Shown here piece after piece: positions 15,966 through 25,368 of a stretch of DNA of 64,000 nt. This DNA is from Acidobacteriaceae bacterium dw_441. Lineage in GTDB: Bacteria > Acidobacteriota > Terriglobia > Terriglobales > Acidobacteriaceae. The stretch lies in contig JAAVVA010000006.1 in NCBI GenBank assembly GCA_018449715.1, forward strand, positions 62,001 through 126,000, in the 5' to 3' direction. Below the pieces are notes generated by a model that was given only the letters and a program-made list of their open reading frames with translations, did not search any database and was not told the DNA's origin. Each line of letters begins with the position of its first letter. Position 1 is the stretch's first letter. The translations under genes were made by a program, and so were the position numbers.

Positions 15966-17282
15966 ATGCCAACACTCGTCTCCCATCCCGATGAAGTAAA
16001 GGTCATCAGCCGCCGCTTCGGACAGGGCGCTGCCGATATCGACAGGTACCTGGAGCTGGACGGCTACAAGGCTGTGCAGAAGGCCATCGCCGAGGGTCCG
16101 GACTGGATCATCAACGTCATGAAGGCCTCCGGCCTTCGCGGACGCGGCGGAGCGGGCTTTCCCACCGGCCTGAAGTGGTCCTTCGTGCCCAAGCAGTCCG
16201 AGAAGCCAAAGTACGTCCTGGTCAACGGCGACGAGTCCGAACCCGGCACATGTAAGGATCACGTCATCTTCCTGCACGACCCCCACGCTATCGTCGAGGG
16301 CACCATGATCGCCGGTCTCGCCATCGGCGCGAAGATGGGCTTCATCTACCTTCGCGGCGAGTACCGCTATCTTCTGAAGATCGTCGAAAAGGCCGTCGCT
16401 GACGCCTACGCGAAGGGCTTCCTCGGCAAGAACATCTTCGGCTCCGGCATCGACTTCGACATCGTCACCCAGTCCGGTGCAGGCGCCTACGAGGTCGGCG
16501 AAGAGTCGGCCCTGATGGAGTCGCTCGAAGGCAAGCGCGGCGTCCCGCGCATCAAGCCTCCCTTCCCCGCCGTCGTCGGACTTTACGGTGGTCCCACGGT
16601 CATCAACAACGCCGAAACCATCGCCTCCGTCCCGCACATCCTCCTGATGGGTGGCGAGGAGTACGCGAAGATCGGCAGCGAGCGCAACGGCGGAACCCGC
16701 CTCTTCGGCATCTCCGGCCACGTGGAGCGTCCCGGCGTCTACGAGCTTCCGATGGGCTACAACCTCAAGAAGGCGATCTACGACGTCGCGGGCGGCATCA
16801 AGGACGGCAAGAAGCTGAAGGCCGTCGTCCCCGGCGGCTCGTCCTGCCCGGTGCTTCTGCCCGAGGAGATCGACGTAGGCCTCGACTTCGACCAGATGGG
16901 CAAGGCCGGAACCATGCTCGGTTCCGGCGGCATCGTCGTGCTCGATGAAACTGTCTCGATCGTCGAGTTCGCCCTGCGCACCATCTCCTTCTACCAGCAC
17001 GAGTCCTGTGGCTGGTGCATTCCCTGCCGCGAGGGTACGGACTGGATCAAGAAGACCATGACCCGTATCTACAACGGCGGCGGCAACAAGAAGGACGCAG
17101 CCAACATCCAGTACCTCGCCGAGAATATGATGGGCCGCACCTTCTGCCCGCTCGGCGACGCGGCCGCGATGCCCACCCTCGGCTTCATCAAAAAGTTCCG
17201 CAAGGAGTTCGAGGAGTACATCGAGGGTAACAAGGCCGGAACCCCCATCATCACCGTGCAGCAACTCGTGGGAGCACACTAA
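15966..17282 (+). CDS. nuoF: NADH-quinone oxidoreductase subunit F
   Basis: The 438-residue 51-kDa subunit that binds NADH and FMN and takes the first hydride. The NADH-binding glycine loop is RGRGGAGFPTGLKWSF near residue 60. The FMN region follows with VNGDESEPGTCKDH. The N3 [4Fe-4S] ligands are in ESCGWCIPCREG (about residues 347-356), with the fourth cysteine in FCPLGDAA (about 393). Length is normal. It is separated from nuoE by the acyltransferase gene, but only three bases part it from nuoG. Confidence 0.97.
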   Translation: MPTLVSHPDEVKVISRRFGQGAADIDRYLELDGYKAVQKAIAEGPDWIINVMKASGLRGRGGAGFPTGLKWSFVPKQSEKPKYVLVNGDESEPGTCKDHVIFLHDPHAIVEGTMIAGLAIGAKMGFIYLRGEYRYLLKIVEKAVADAYAKGFLGKNIFGSGIDFDIVTQSGAGAYEVGEESALMESLEGKRGVPRIKPPFPAVVGLYGGPTVINNAETIASVPHILLMGGEEYAKIGSERNGGTRLFGISGHVERPGVYELPMGYNLKKAIYDVAGGIKDGKKLKAVVPGGSSCPVLLPEEIDVGLDFDQMGKAGTMLGSGGIVVLDETVSIVEFALRTISFYQHESCGWCIPCREGTDWIKKTMTRIYNGGGNKKDAANIQYLAENMMGRTFCPLGDAAAMPTLGFIKKFRKEFEEYIEGNKAGTPIITVQQLVGAH

Positions 17283-17285
17283 GTC

Positions 17286-19661
17286 ATGGCAGACGTAACT
17301 TTTACCGTAGACGGCAAACAGATCACCGCACCCGCCGGCACGCTGCTCATCGACGCCTGCAAGTCCGCAGGCATCGAGATCCCCGCGTTCTGCTACTACC
17401 CGGGACTCTCGCTCCAGGCGGCCTGCCGCATGTGCGTCGTCCGCATCGAGAAGATGCCCAAGCTTGCGACCGCCTGCACCACGACCGTCGCCGAGGGCAT
17501 GGTCGTTGCGACCGAGACGCCGGAGATCACCCAGGCCCGCAAGGCCACCTTGCAGCTTCTGCTCGGCAATCACCCGCTCGACTGCCCGGTCTGCGACGCG
17601 GGCGGCGAGTGCGAACTGCAGGACATGACCTTCAAATATGGTGCGGCCGACAGCTTCTACACCGAGCCGAAGAACCACCGCGAGGAGCAGAACTGGTCGC
17701 CGGTCGTCTACTTCGACCGCCCGCGCTGCATCCTCTGCTACCGCTGCGTCCGCATGTGCGGAGAGGGCATGGACGTCTTCGCCCTCGGCATCCAGAACCG
17801 TGGTTCCTCGGCGGTCATCGCTCCCAACATCGCCCCGTCGCTTTCGCCCGACAACCTCGCGCACCTCGATTGCGAGCAGTGCGGCATGTGCATCGATGCT
17901 TGCCCGGTCGGCGCTCTGACCTCTGGAGCCTACCGCTACAAGACCCGCCCGTGGGAGATGAACCACGTCACCACCGTCTGCACGCACTGCGGCGACGGCT
18001 GCAAGACCACCCTCGGCGTGCGCTCCACCTCCGACGGAGCCGAGATCGTCCGCGGCGACAACCGCGACAAGAGCGGCATCAACGGCGACTTCCTCTGCAA
18101 CAAGGGCCGTTACGCCTTCGACTTCGCCAACAGCCAGGAGCGCATCACCACCCCGCTCGTCCGCCAGCCCAACGGCGACCTCAAGCCGGTCTCGTGGGAA
18201 GAAGCCTTCACGGTCGCGGGCAAAAAGCTCCGCGAACTGCGCGACACCCGCGGCGGCAAGTCCATCGGCGTGATCGGCGGTAACCGCTTGACCAACGAAG
18301 AGGCCTACCTCCTGCAGAAGTTCGCACGCACGGTCCTCGGCACCAACAATGTTGATCACCACCGCACTGCCGACTACGTGACCTTTACGCAGGCACTCGC
18401 TGGCCAGAAGGGCCGCACCGCCTCGTGGAACGACACGAAGAGCTACCCCGCCGTGCTGATCGTCGGCGGCGACCCGACCAACCAGGCTCCCGGAACCGCG
18501 TGGAACCTGCGTTCGGACGTTCGCCTGAACAAGGCGCGCCTCTACGTGGCCAACACCTCCGAGATCAAGCTTCGCCGCCAGGCCCGCGCCTTCCTTCAGG
18601 TTGCTCCCTTCGGCTACGGCGCTCTCGCGGGCTACCTTGCCGGAGACGCCTCTGCGGCCTCGAACGCCGCGCTTGATCCGACAGCGCTCGGTGGATTTCT
18701 CGAAGCCGTCAAGGGAGAGGAGAAGCTCCTCATCCTCATCGGCTCCGAGCTTCGCGGCGCGGACCTCAAGCGCCTGATCGAGTTCGGTCTCACGATCCCC
18801 GGCGCGAAGTTCGCCCTGCTCTCCGACTACGCCAACTCGCGCGGAGCCGCCGACATGGGCCTTCTGCCGGATATGCTGCCCGGATATACTCCGGTCCCCA
18901 CTCCCGGCCCCTTCACCGAGCACAACATTCCCTCAGAGCCCGGCCTCGACCTGCTCGAGATCTTCGACGCCGCAGCTGCCGGAAATCTTTCGGCCCTCTA
19001 CGTCGTCAACTCGAACCCCGTTGCCCGCTACGGTGTCGATCCCGCCGCGCTCAAGGACACCTTCGTCATCGTGCAGGAGATGTTCCTCACCGAAACGGCT
19101 CAATTGGCCGACATCATCCTTCCCGCAGCGAATCTTTATGAGAAGTCCGGCTCGGTCACCAACAGCTACGGCGACCTCCAACTCGTCCAGAAGGCAGGCG
19201 ACCGCTCCGGCGTCCGCTCCGACTTCGAGATGATCGTCCGCATCGCCGACAAGATGGGAGCCGACGTCAAAGCTCTCGTTCCCTTCGGCAAGGGCCTTCG
19301 CGCCGATATGGGCCAGTCCCGCGGCGCGCAGTCCGGCGAGGCCGACCGCCACGCCGTCTGGCTCACCGCCAACAACCTTGAGCCGAAGCTCTCTCCCTTC
19401 GATCCCTGGGCCATCCTCGATGAGATCCAGCGCCTCGTTCCGGGCTACGATCTGCTTCGCCTCCAGCTTCTGAGCGGAAACGACCAGCACCTTGAACCCG
19501 CCGCAGCCGCAGCCACGGCCAGCCGCCGCGACCTGGTTCTTCCCTCCGGCGATGGCCTATTTACCTCCGGAACCTTGGGCCGCTTCTCGCCCGCCCTCAA
19601 CGACGTACAGCGGTACCAGGCTGGTGAACCGCTCATCCAGATTCAGACCGCAGCCGATTAG
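17286..19661 (+). CDS. nuoG: NADH-quinone oxidoreductase subunit G
   Basis: The 791-residue iron-sulfur subunit of the electron-input arm. An N-terminal ferredoxin domain gives the N1b [2Fe-2S] cluster (CYYPGLSLQAACRMC plus a later Cys). The His-Cys motif HPLDCPVCDAGGECELQD (N5) follows, then CILCYRCVRMC and CEQCGMCIDACPVG (N4). A further four-cysteine set, CTHCGDGC and LCNKGRY, matches the N7 site, which only some bacteria keep. The rest is the molybdopterin-oxidoreductase-like domain, without an active cofactor site expected. Length is typical for the N7-bearing type. Confidence 0.96.
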   Translation: MADVTFTVDGKQITAPAGTLLIDACKSAGIEIPAFCYYPGLSLQAACRMCVVRIEKMPKLATACTTTVAEGMVVATETPEITQARKATLQLLLGNHPLDCPVCDAGGECELQDMTFKYGAADSFYTEPKNHREEQNWSPVVYFDRPRCILCYRCVRMCGEGMDVFALGIQNRGSSAVIAPNIAPSLSPDNLAHLDCEQCGMCIDACPVGALTSGAYRYKTRPWEMNHVTTVCTHCGDGCKTTLGVRSTSDGAEIVRGDNRDKSGINGDFLCNKGRYAFDFANSQERITTPLVRQPNGDLKPVSWEEAFTVAGKKLRELRDTRGGKSIGVIGGNRLTNEEAYLLQKFARTVLGTNNVDHHRTADYVTFTQALAGQKGRTASWNDTKSYPAVLIVGGDPTNQAPGTAWNLRSDVRLNKARLYVANTSEIKLRRQARAFLQVAPFGYGALAGYLAGDASAASNAALDPTALGGFLEAVKGEEKLLILIGSELRGADLKRLIEFGLTIPGAKFALLSDYANSRGAADMGLLPDMLPGYTPVPTPGPFTEHNIPSEPGLDLLEIFDAAAAGNLSALYVVNSNPVARYGVDPAALKDTFVIVQEMFLTETAQLADIILPAANLYEKSGSVTNSYGDLQLVQKAGDRSGVRSDFEMIVRIADKMGADVKALVPFGKGLRADMGQSRGAQSGEADRHAVWLTANNLEPKLSPFDPWAILDEIQRLVPGYDLLRLQLLSGNDQHLEPAAAAATASRRDLVLPSGDGLFTSGTLGRFSPALNDVQRYQAGEPLIQIQTAAD

Positions 19662-19675
19662 GAGCCGAGCAACAC

Positions 19676-20734
19676 GTGAGCCACTTGACCGATTTTCAGA
19701 TTTTTCTGATACTCTCGATCCTCAAAATCGCCGTTGTACTCGTCATCACGCTGACGGCGGTGGCCTATACGGTTCTGCTCGAGCGTAAGCTGCTGGGCCG
19801 CATGCAGAACCGCTGGGGCCCCTCGCGCGTCGGCCCGTTCGGCCTGCTACAGCCGCTGGCGGACGGCATCAAGCTCTTCCTCAAGGAAGACCTTATGCCG
19901 ATGGCCTCCGAGCGCCCGCTCTTCATCCTGGCCCCCATCATCGCGCTCAGCTGCGCTCTGATCTCCGTCGCGGTTGTTCCCTTCGGCGCTGTCACCCGCA
20001 TCGCCGGGGTGGACATGTTCGACATCTCCGACATCAACATCGGCCTGCTGGTGATCCTCGGCATCACCTCCATCGGCGTCTACGGCATCGCTCTCTCGGG
20101 CTGGTCGTCGAATAACAAGTTCGCCCTACTGGGCTCCCTGCGCGCCACCTCGCAGGTCATCAGCTACGAGCTTGCCCTCGGCCTTTCGCTTGTCGGTGTC
20201 GTCCTGCGCGCTGGATCGCTTCGCCTTCGCGACATCGTCGACAGTCAGGCCGGTCACGGACTCTTTTCCTGGAACCTCATCGGGGGCGGCCAGATCATCG
20301 CCTTCTTTATCTATCTGATGGCAGCCTACGCTGAGACCAACCGCGCTCCCTTCGATCTCCCCGAGGCCGAATCCGAGCTGGTCGCCGGATACCACACCGA
20401 GTACTCCTCGATGAAGTTCGCCATGTTCTTCATGGCCGAGTACGCCAACATGATCACCGTCGCCTGCGTGGCCACGCTGCTCTTCCTCGGCGGTGCCTCC
20501 AGCCCTTTCGGCAACCTGCTTCCGACGCCTACGAGCCCGATCATCGCGGCGATCCTGCCGATCTTCTGGTTCGTCCTCAAGGTCTTTTCGTTCCTCTGTC
20601 TTTACATCTGGGTTCGCGCCACCGTACCGCGTTTCCGCTACGACCAGCTCATGTCCTTCGGCTGGAAGTTTCTGCTTCCCGTCGCGATCCTCAATATCAT
20701 CGCTACCAGCCTCGTCCTGGCACTCAGGGGATGA
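19676..20734 (+). CDS. nuoH: NADH-quinone oxidoreductase subunit H
   Basis: A 352-residue membrane subunit with about eight hydrophobic segments that forms the quinone-entry chamber. Diagnostic motifs are LLGRMQNRWGPSRVGPFG, LADGIKLFLKED and the acidic loop RAPFDLPEAESELVAGYHT. It starts with GTG. After its stop there is a 99-base gap with a hairpin and then nuoJ; the usual neighbour nuoI, which carries the N6a and N6b clusters, is absent here. Confidence 0.97.
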   Translation: MSHLTDFQIFLILSILKIAVVLVITLTAVAYTVLLERKLLGRMQNRWGPSRVGPFGLLQPLADGIKLFLKEDLMPMASERPLFILAPIIALSCALISVAVVPFGAVTRIAGVDMFDISDINIGLLVILGITSIGVYGIALSGWSSNNKFALLGSLRATSQVISYELALGLSLVGVVLRAGSLRLRDIVDSQAGHGLFSWNLIGGGQIIAFFIYLMAAYAETNRAPFDLPEAESELVAGYHTEYSSMKFAMFFMAEYANMITVACVATLLFLGGASSPFGNLLPTPTSPIIAAILPIFWFVLKVFSFLCLYIWVRATVPRFRYDQLMSFGWKFLLPVAILNIIATSLVLALRG

Positions 20735-20740
20735 GGCCCT

Positions 20741-20768
20741 GCTACCTGCTTTACAATCAACAGGTAGC
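20741..20768 (+). other. Hairpin in the nuoH-nuoJ gap
   Basis: GCTACCTG pairs perfectly with CAGGTAGC around a 12-base loop. No run of T follows, so it is not a standard terminator. It may protect or process the message. It lies where nuoI is found in the common gene order. Confidence 0.35.
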
Positions 20769-20833
20769 CCGAAAAACTTTGCGCTGTCTCAAATGATTCA
20801 AGCGATTCACTGAAAAGGAATCCGCGGAGCATC

Positions 20834-21340
20834 ATGCAACTGGCACTTTTCATCATCTTTGGCCTGCTCGCCGTCGCCGGAGCGATCAACTTCCTGCTGC
20901 AGCGGCACCCCATCAACAGCGCGCTGTCGCTGATCGTCGTCATGATGTCGCTGGCGGTGCTTTACTGGTCGCTCGGAGCGGAGTTTCTCGCCGCCGCGCA
21001 GGTCATCGTCTACTCCGGCGCCGTCATGGTGCTCTTCGTCTTCGTCGTCATGCTGCTGAACGCGGGCGAGGAGGAGCGGACCCACGGCAGCCGAGCCGCC
21101 TACTTCGCCGGAATCCCCGGAGCGACCGCGATCTTCTGCCTTCTCAGCTTCGTCTTCCTGACCAACGGCAAGGCCTTCGGCTCGACCGACCTCATCAACC
21201 ACCTGACCCACACGACGAACAACATCGCCGAGATCAGCCAGGTCCTCTTCCGTGATCTTCTTCTTCCCTTCGAGGTCACCAGCGTTCTTATCCTCGTGGC
21301 CATCCTCGGAGCCGTCGTGCTCGCGCGAAAGGAGCAGTAG
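20834..21340 (+). CDS. nuoJ: NADH-quinone oxidoreductase subunit J
   Basis: A 168-residue membrane subunit with five hydrophobic segments. QVIVYSGAVMVLFVFVVMLL is the conserved helix 3, whose pi-bulge takes part in coupling. HPINSALSLIVVMMS in helix 2 is also typical. ATG follows a short purine-rich stretch (AAAAGGAATCCGCGGAGC). It ends three bases before a small overlooked reading frame and about 120 bases before nuoK. Confidence 0.95.
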   Translation: MQLALFIIFGLLAVAGAINFLLQRHPINSALSLIVVMMSLAVLYWSLGAEFLAAAQVIVYSGAVMVLFVFVVMLLNAGEEERTHGSRAAYFAGIPGATAIFCLLSFVFLTNGKAFGSTDLINHLTHTTNNIAEISQVLFRDLLLPFEVTSVLILVAILGAVVLARKEQ

Positions 21341-21342
21341 TG

Positions 21343-21456
21343 ATGTGTTTTGAGATCAGCTACCTTGCGCCCATTGCCAGTTCCTCCGCCGCGGCGATTG
21401 CCGGTCTTGCGGCTGCTGCCGTTGTCGTCCGCAAGAAGAACAGGGAGGAAAAGTAA
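21343..21456 (+). CDS. Candidate 37-residue single-helix membrane peptide between nuoJ and nuoK
   Basis: An ATG two bases after the nuoJ stop, with AGGAG eight bases upstream, opens a 37-codon frame ending two bases before the nuoK ATG. The product starts [14 protein letters not shown], continues with an Ala/Gly/Val helix ([14 protein letters not shown]) and ends with a basic-acidic tail (RKKNREEK). This is the layout of a one-helix membrane peptide with its positive end in the cytoplasm. The tight fit between two start/stop signals and its own ribosome-binding site argue that it is translated. No family is recognised. Confidence 0.55.
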   Translation: MCFEISYLAPIASSSAAAIAGLAAAAVVVRKKNREEK

Positions 21457-21458
21457 GC

Positions 21459-21764
21459 ATGACCGTTCCTATTTCCTATTATCTTGTTCTCGCCGCCGTC
21501 CTGTTCTCCATCGGCGTGGCCAGCTTTCTTATCAAGCGCAATATCATCACCATCTTCATGTCGATTGAGCTGATGCTCAACGCCGTCAACCTGACCTTCG
21601 TCGCCTTCGCGCACATGTGGCACCAGATCACCGGACAGATCTTCGTCTTCTTCGTCATGGTCGTCGCCGCTGCCGAGGCCGCCGTAGGTCTGGCCATCAT
21701 CATCGCGATCTTCCGTACCCGTCGCACGCTCAACGTTGACCAAGTCAACCTGCTGAAAAATTAA
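21459..21764 (+). CDS. nuoK: NADH-quinone oxidoreductase subunit K
   Basis: A 101-residue subunit with three membrane helices, related to MrpC. The key membrane glutamates are visible: [16 protein letters not shown] in helix 2 and [16 protein letters not shown] in helix 3, both needed for proton transfer. The start is supported by AGGGAGGAAA upstream. It continues directly toward nuoL (17-base gap). Confidence 0.97.
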   Translation: MTVPISYYLVLAAVLFSIGVASFLIKRNIITIFMSIELMLNAVNLTFVAFAHMWHQITGQIFVFFVMVVAAAEAAVGLAIIIAIFRTRRTLNVDQVNLLKN

Positions 21765-21781
21765 GGACAAGAGACTCAAAG

Positions 21782-23758
21782 ATGCCCGCCGACTTCCTCT
21801 GGTTGATTCCGCTGCTTCCCTTCACCGGATTCCTCATCAATGGAACCCTCGGCAGGCGGTTGCCCCGTCCTCTCGTCGCCGCCATTGCCCTGATCCCCAC
21901 AGCCCTCTCGGCTATCCTCTGGATCAGCCTGTGGTTCTCCATGAAGGCCCCCGGAGCCCCCGAGTCCATCCAGTCGGTCGCCTCGCTCTTCGGCAATACC
22001 TCCTGGATCGCCATCTCCGGCTTCCACGTTGACTTCGCCTTCTCCGTCGATCACCTCACGCTTATCATGCTGGGCGTCGTCACCTGCGTCGGCTTCCTCA
22101 TCCACCTCTATTCAGTTGGATACATGGCGCACGAAGAGGGCTACTGGCGCTTCTTCGCTTACCTGAACCTATTCATGTTCTTCATGCTGGTTCTGGTGCT
22201 CGCCGCCAACTTCCTTCTGCTCTTCGTCGGATGGGAGGGCGTGGGTCTCGCCTCGTACCTTCTCATCGGCTTCTACTTCAAGAAGGACTCCGCCGCCAAC
22301 GCGGGCAAGAAGGCTTTCGTCGTCAACCGGATCGGCGACTTCGGCTTCCTGCTGGCGATGTTCCTGCTGATCGCCCACTTCGGCTCGCTCGACTTCACGA
22401 CCATCTTCACCGCGGTCAACCAGCATCCCGAGTGGCAGGGCGGCTTCCTCACCGCCATCGCTCTCCTGCTCGTCGTAGGAGCCACCGGCAAGTCCGCGCA
22501 GATTCCGCTCTATGTCTGGCTTCCGGACGCAATGGAAGGCCCCACTCCGGTCTCCGCGCTCATCCACGCCGCCACCATGGTCACGGCGGGCATCTACATG
22601 GTCGCCCGCTCGCACGCGATCTTCGACCGCTCGCCCTACGCCCTCGGCGTCGTCGCCATCATCGGCGCGGCCACGGCCCTCTTCGCCGCCTGCATCGGCA
22701 TGGTGCAGCACGACATCAAGCGCGTCCTCGCCTACTCGACCGTCTCGCAGCTCGGCTACATGTTCCTGGCCTGCGGCGTCGGAGCCTACACCGCAGGAGT
22801 CTTCCACCTTCTCACGCACGCCTTCTTCAAGGCGCTGCTCTTCCTCGCCGCCGGCTCCGTGATCCACGCGCTCTCGGGCGAGCAGGACATGCGCAAGATG
22901 GGCGGCCTCCGCAAGCGCATCCCCGTCACCTTCTGGACCATGACGATGGGCGTCTTCGCCATCGCCGGACTCCCTCCGCTCGCGGGCTTCTTCTCGAAGG
23001 ACGAGATCCTCTTCCGCGCCTTCGTCTCCCCGAACCCCATCGGCAAGCTGCTCTGGCTCGTCGGTCTCATCACCGCCGGAATGACCTCGTTCTACATGTT
23101 CCGGCTCTGGTTCAAGACCTTCTTCGGCGCAGAGCGCTTTGAAGAGCACCACGACTCCCACGGACACGATGCTCACGGCCATGGCGGCGTTCACGAGTCT
23201 CCGCTGGTCATGACGCTTCCTCTGATGGTTCTCGCTCTGCTCTCGATCATCGGCGGCTGGGTCGGAGTTCCCGAAGCCCTCGGTGGACACGACGAGATCG
23301 GCGCCTTCCTCGAGCCCGTCCTCTCCTCCACCGGCGTCACCGTCACCGAGGTCGTCAGCCACGGCACTGAGATCGGCCTTGCCGCCATCTCGGTCCTCGT
23401 CGCCCTCACCGGCCTCTTCGCCGCCTACGTTCTCTACTACAAGAAGCCCGGAACCGCGGCCACCTACGCACAGCGCTTCCCCGCTCTCTACCGCCTCGTC
23501 GAGAACAAGTTCTACATCGACGAGCTCTACCAAGCCGTCATCATCACCCCGCTGCTCATGTTCACCCGCATCGTCCTCGGCATCGCCATCGACGGAGGCG
23601 TTGTGGGCGGTTCAGCCGCTGCGGCCACTGCAACGACACGCGGTCTTGGCTCCCTCGTTCGCCGGGTTCAGTCCGGCAACATCCGTTCTTACGCCGGATG
23701 GCTCGCGCTTGGCGCGGCCGCCGTCATTGCTGTCATGATCTTCGGTTACACACACTAG
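21782..23758 (+). CDS. nuoL: NADH-quinone oxidoreductase subunit L
   Basis: The 658-residue distal antiporter-like subunit with about 16 membrane helices and the long lateral helix. Motifs: FVGWEGVGLASYLLIGF with the helix-5 Glu, KSAQIPLYVWLPDAMEGPTP with the helix-7 Lys, HAATMVTAGIYMVAR, and THAFFKALLFLAAGS. A His-rich loop (EEHHDSHGHDAHGHGG, about residues 457-473) sits between helices; short His-rich stretches occur in other NuoL proteins at this place. Length is slightly above the enteric 613. Confidence 0.97.
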   Translation: MPADFLWLIPLLPFTGFLINGTLGRRLPRPLVAAIALIPTALSAILWISLWFSMKAPGAPESIQSVASLFGNTSWIAISGFHVDFAFSVDHLTLIMLGVVTCVGFLIHLYSVGYMAHEEGYWRFFAYLNLFMFFMLVLVLAANFLLLFVGWEGVGLASYLLIGFYFKKDSAANAGKKAFVVNRIGDFGFLLAMFLLIAHFGSLDFTTIFTAVNQHPEWQGGFLTAIALLLVVGATGKSAQIPLYVWLPDAMEGPTPVSALIHAATMVTAGIYMVARSHAIFDRSPYALGVVAIIGAATALFAACIGMVQHDIKRVLAYSTVSQLGYMFLACGVGAYTAGVFHLLTHAFFKALLFLAAGSVIHALSGEQDMRKMGGLRKRIPVTFWTMTMGVFAIAGLPPLAGFFSKDEILFRAFVSPNPIGKLLWLVGLITAGMTSFYMFRLWFKTFFGAERFEEHHDSHGHDAHGHGGVHESPLVMTLPLMVLALLSIIGGWVGVPEALGGHDEIGAFLEPVLSSTGVTVTEVVSHGTEIGLAAISVLVALTGLFAAYVLYYKKPGTAATYAQRFPALYRLVENKFYIDELYQAVIITPLLMFTRIVLGIAIDGGVVGGSAAAATATTRGLGSLVRRVQSGNIRSYAGWLALGAAAVIAVMIFGYTH

Positions 23759-23778
23759 GAAATGCGACGAACCCTGCG

Positions 23779-25368
23779 ATGAATATTGACCACACCATTC
23801 TGACGATCATCACCTTCGTCCCGCTCGCCGGAGCCCTCGTCCTCGCGCTTCTGCCCGACCGCGACCGCATCCAGCAATGGGCCGCGCTCGCGGTCACGCT
23901 CGTAACCTTCCTACTGACGCTTCACCTGCCCTTTCACTTCGACTACAGCGCCGCTGCAGGAACCTTCCAGTTCGAGCAGAACCTCAGCTGGGTCACCTCG
24001 CCCGCGATCCGCTACCACGTCGGCGTCGATGGCCTTTCGATGTGGCTTATCGTGCTGGCAGGCTTTCTGGCCCCGCTCGGCGTCCTCATCTCCTGGAACG
24101 CGATCGACAACCGCCGCCGCCTCTTCTACATCTTCTTCCTGCTCCAGCAGGTGGCGATGCTCGGCATCTTCGTCTCGCTTGATCTCTTCCTCTACTACGC
24201 CTTCTGGGAGCTTTCCCTCGTCCCAATGGCGCTCCTGATCGCGACCTTCGGACGCACCGAGAACCGCCGCCGCGCCGCCATCAAGTTCTTCCTCTACGCC
24301 TTCATCCCCTCGGCCATCCTGCTGGTGGCGATGCTCTGGCTCTACGCCCGCACCGGAACCTTCGATTATCCGCAGCTGGTGCAGCTCGCCGCCACCCACG
24401 GCATCTCCGGCAACAGCAGCGCGCTCTGGCTTGCCTCGCTAGCCTTCCTCGCTGCCTTCGCGGTCAAGGTCCCTGTCTTCCCACTGCACGGCTGGCTCTC
24501 TGACGCCGTCTCCGAAGCCCCCACAGCAGCCGTCATGGTCATCGCCGGTAAGCTCGGCCTCTACTCGATCCTCCGCTTCTCCTTCGGCCTCTTCCCCGAG
24601 CAGTCGCACTGCATCGCTCCCCTGATGATCGCCCTCGGAGCCATCGGCATCGTCTACGGAGCCCTGCTTGCCCTCGTCCAGAAGGACCTCAAGCGCCTCG
24701 CCGCCTACGGAACCCTCGGCCATGTCAGCGTGGTCATCCTCGGTGTCTTCGCCTTCACGGTCTCGGGCATCGACGGCGGAATCTACCAGACCATCAACGA
24801 AGGCCTCGGCGGCTCGGCGCTCTTCATGCTGCTCGGCCTTCTCTACGAGCGCTACCGCACCTACGACATCCGCGAGTACGGCGGTCTGGCCGCGCGTCTG
24901 CCGTGGATCGTGACCATGTTCGTCCTCACCGCGCTCTCGGTCGTCGGCCTTCCCATGCTCAACGGCTTCGTCGGCGAGTTCCTGGTCCTCTCCGGAGCCA
25001 TGCAGTCCACCGTCGCGCACCACATCGGCTGGACCGTGCTGGCCACCACCGGCGTCATCTTTACCGCCTCCTACATGCTCTGGATGATCCAGCGCGTCTT
25101 CTACGGTGAGCTCAGCCGCCGCGCCGAGTCCGTCGACGCCATCGACCTCACCGCCCGCGAACACCTCGCTCTCTGGCCCCTGGTCGCGCTCTTCCTCCTC
25201 ATGGGCATCGCCTCGCCCATCTGGCTCCGCGCCATTGATTCAGCAGGCAGCCGCATCGTCTCCACCATTCATCAGGCACAGGCAAACGACGCGAACTTCG
25301 CGGCCTCGCAAACCTCCGGGACAGAACTCATGACGACAGCATCTTCCACGACGAAAGGAGGCCGCTAG
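23779..25368 (+). CDS. nuoM: NADH-quinone oxidoreductase subunit M
   Basis: A 529-residue antiporter-like subunit with about 14 helices. Typical motifs: FYAFWELSLVPMALLI with the conserved Glu, FAVKVPVFPLHGWLSDAVSE with the Lys, and GALLALVQKDLKRLAAYGTL. Upstream in-frame codons inside nuoL are ignored; ATG 23779 gives the family N-terminus. The C-terminal 40 residues are polar and Ser/Thr-rich, longer than usual. The stop codon abuts the nuoN ATG with no gap. Confidence 0.96.
   Translation: MNIDHTILTIITFVPLAGALVLALLPDRDRIQQWAALAVTLVTFLLTLHLPFHFDYSAAAGTFQFEQNLSWVTSPAIRYHVGVDGLSMWLIVLAGFLAPLGVLISWNAIDNRRRLFYIFFLLQQVAMLGIFVSLDLFLYYAFWELSLVPMALLIATFGRTENRRRAAIKFFLYAFIPSAILLVAMLWLYARTGTFDYPQLVQLAATHGISGNSSALWLASLAFLAAFAVKVPVFPLHGWLSDAVSEAPTAAVMVIAGKLGLYSILRFSFGLFPEQSHCIAPLMIALGAIGIVYGALLALVQKDLKRLAAYGTLGHVSVVILGVFAFTVSGIDGGIYQTINEGLGGSALFMLLGLLYERYRTYDIREYGGLAARLPWIVTMFVLTALSVVGLPMLNGFVGEFLVLSGAMQSTVAHHIGWTVLATTGVIFTASYMLWMIQRVFYGELSRRAESVDAIDLTAREHLALWPLVALFLLMGIASPIWLRAIDSAGSRIVSTIHQAQANDANFAASQTSGTELMTTASSTTKGGR

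Noticed and set aside
15927..18923. 998-codon reverse-strand frame opposite nuoF and nuoG
   Set aside because: Composition mirrors the strongly conserved nuo genes; the translation is low-complexity Val/Ala/Gly/Asp with no domain. It is a high-GC antisense shadow.
22169..23533. 454-codon reverse frame opposite nuoL
   Set aside because: Asp/Glu/Arg-rich shadow of the membrane protein gene.
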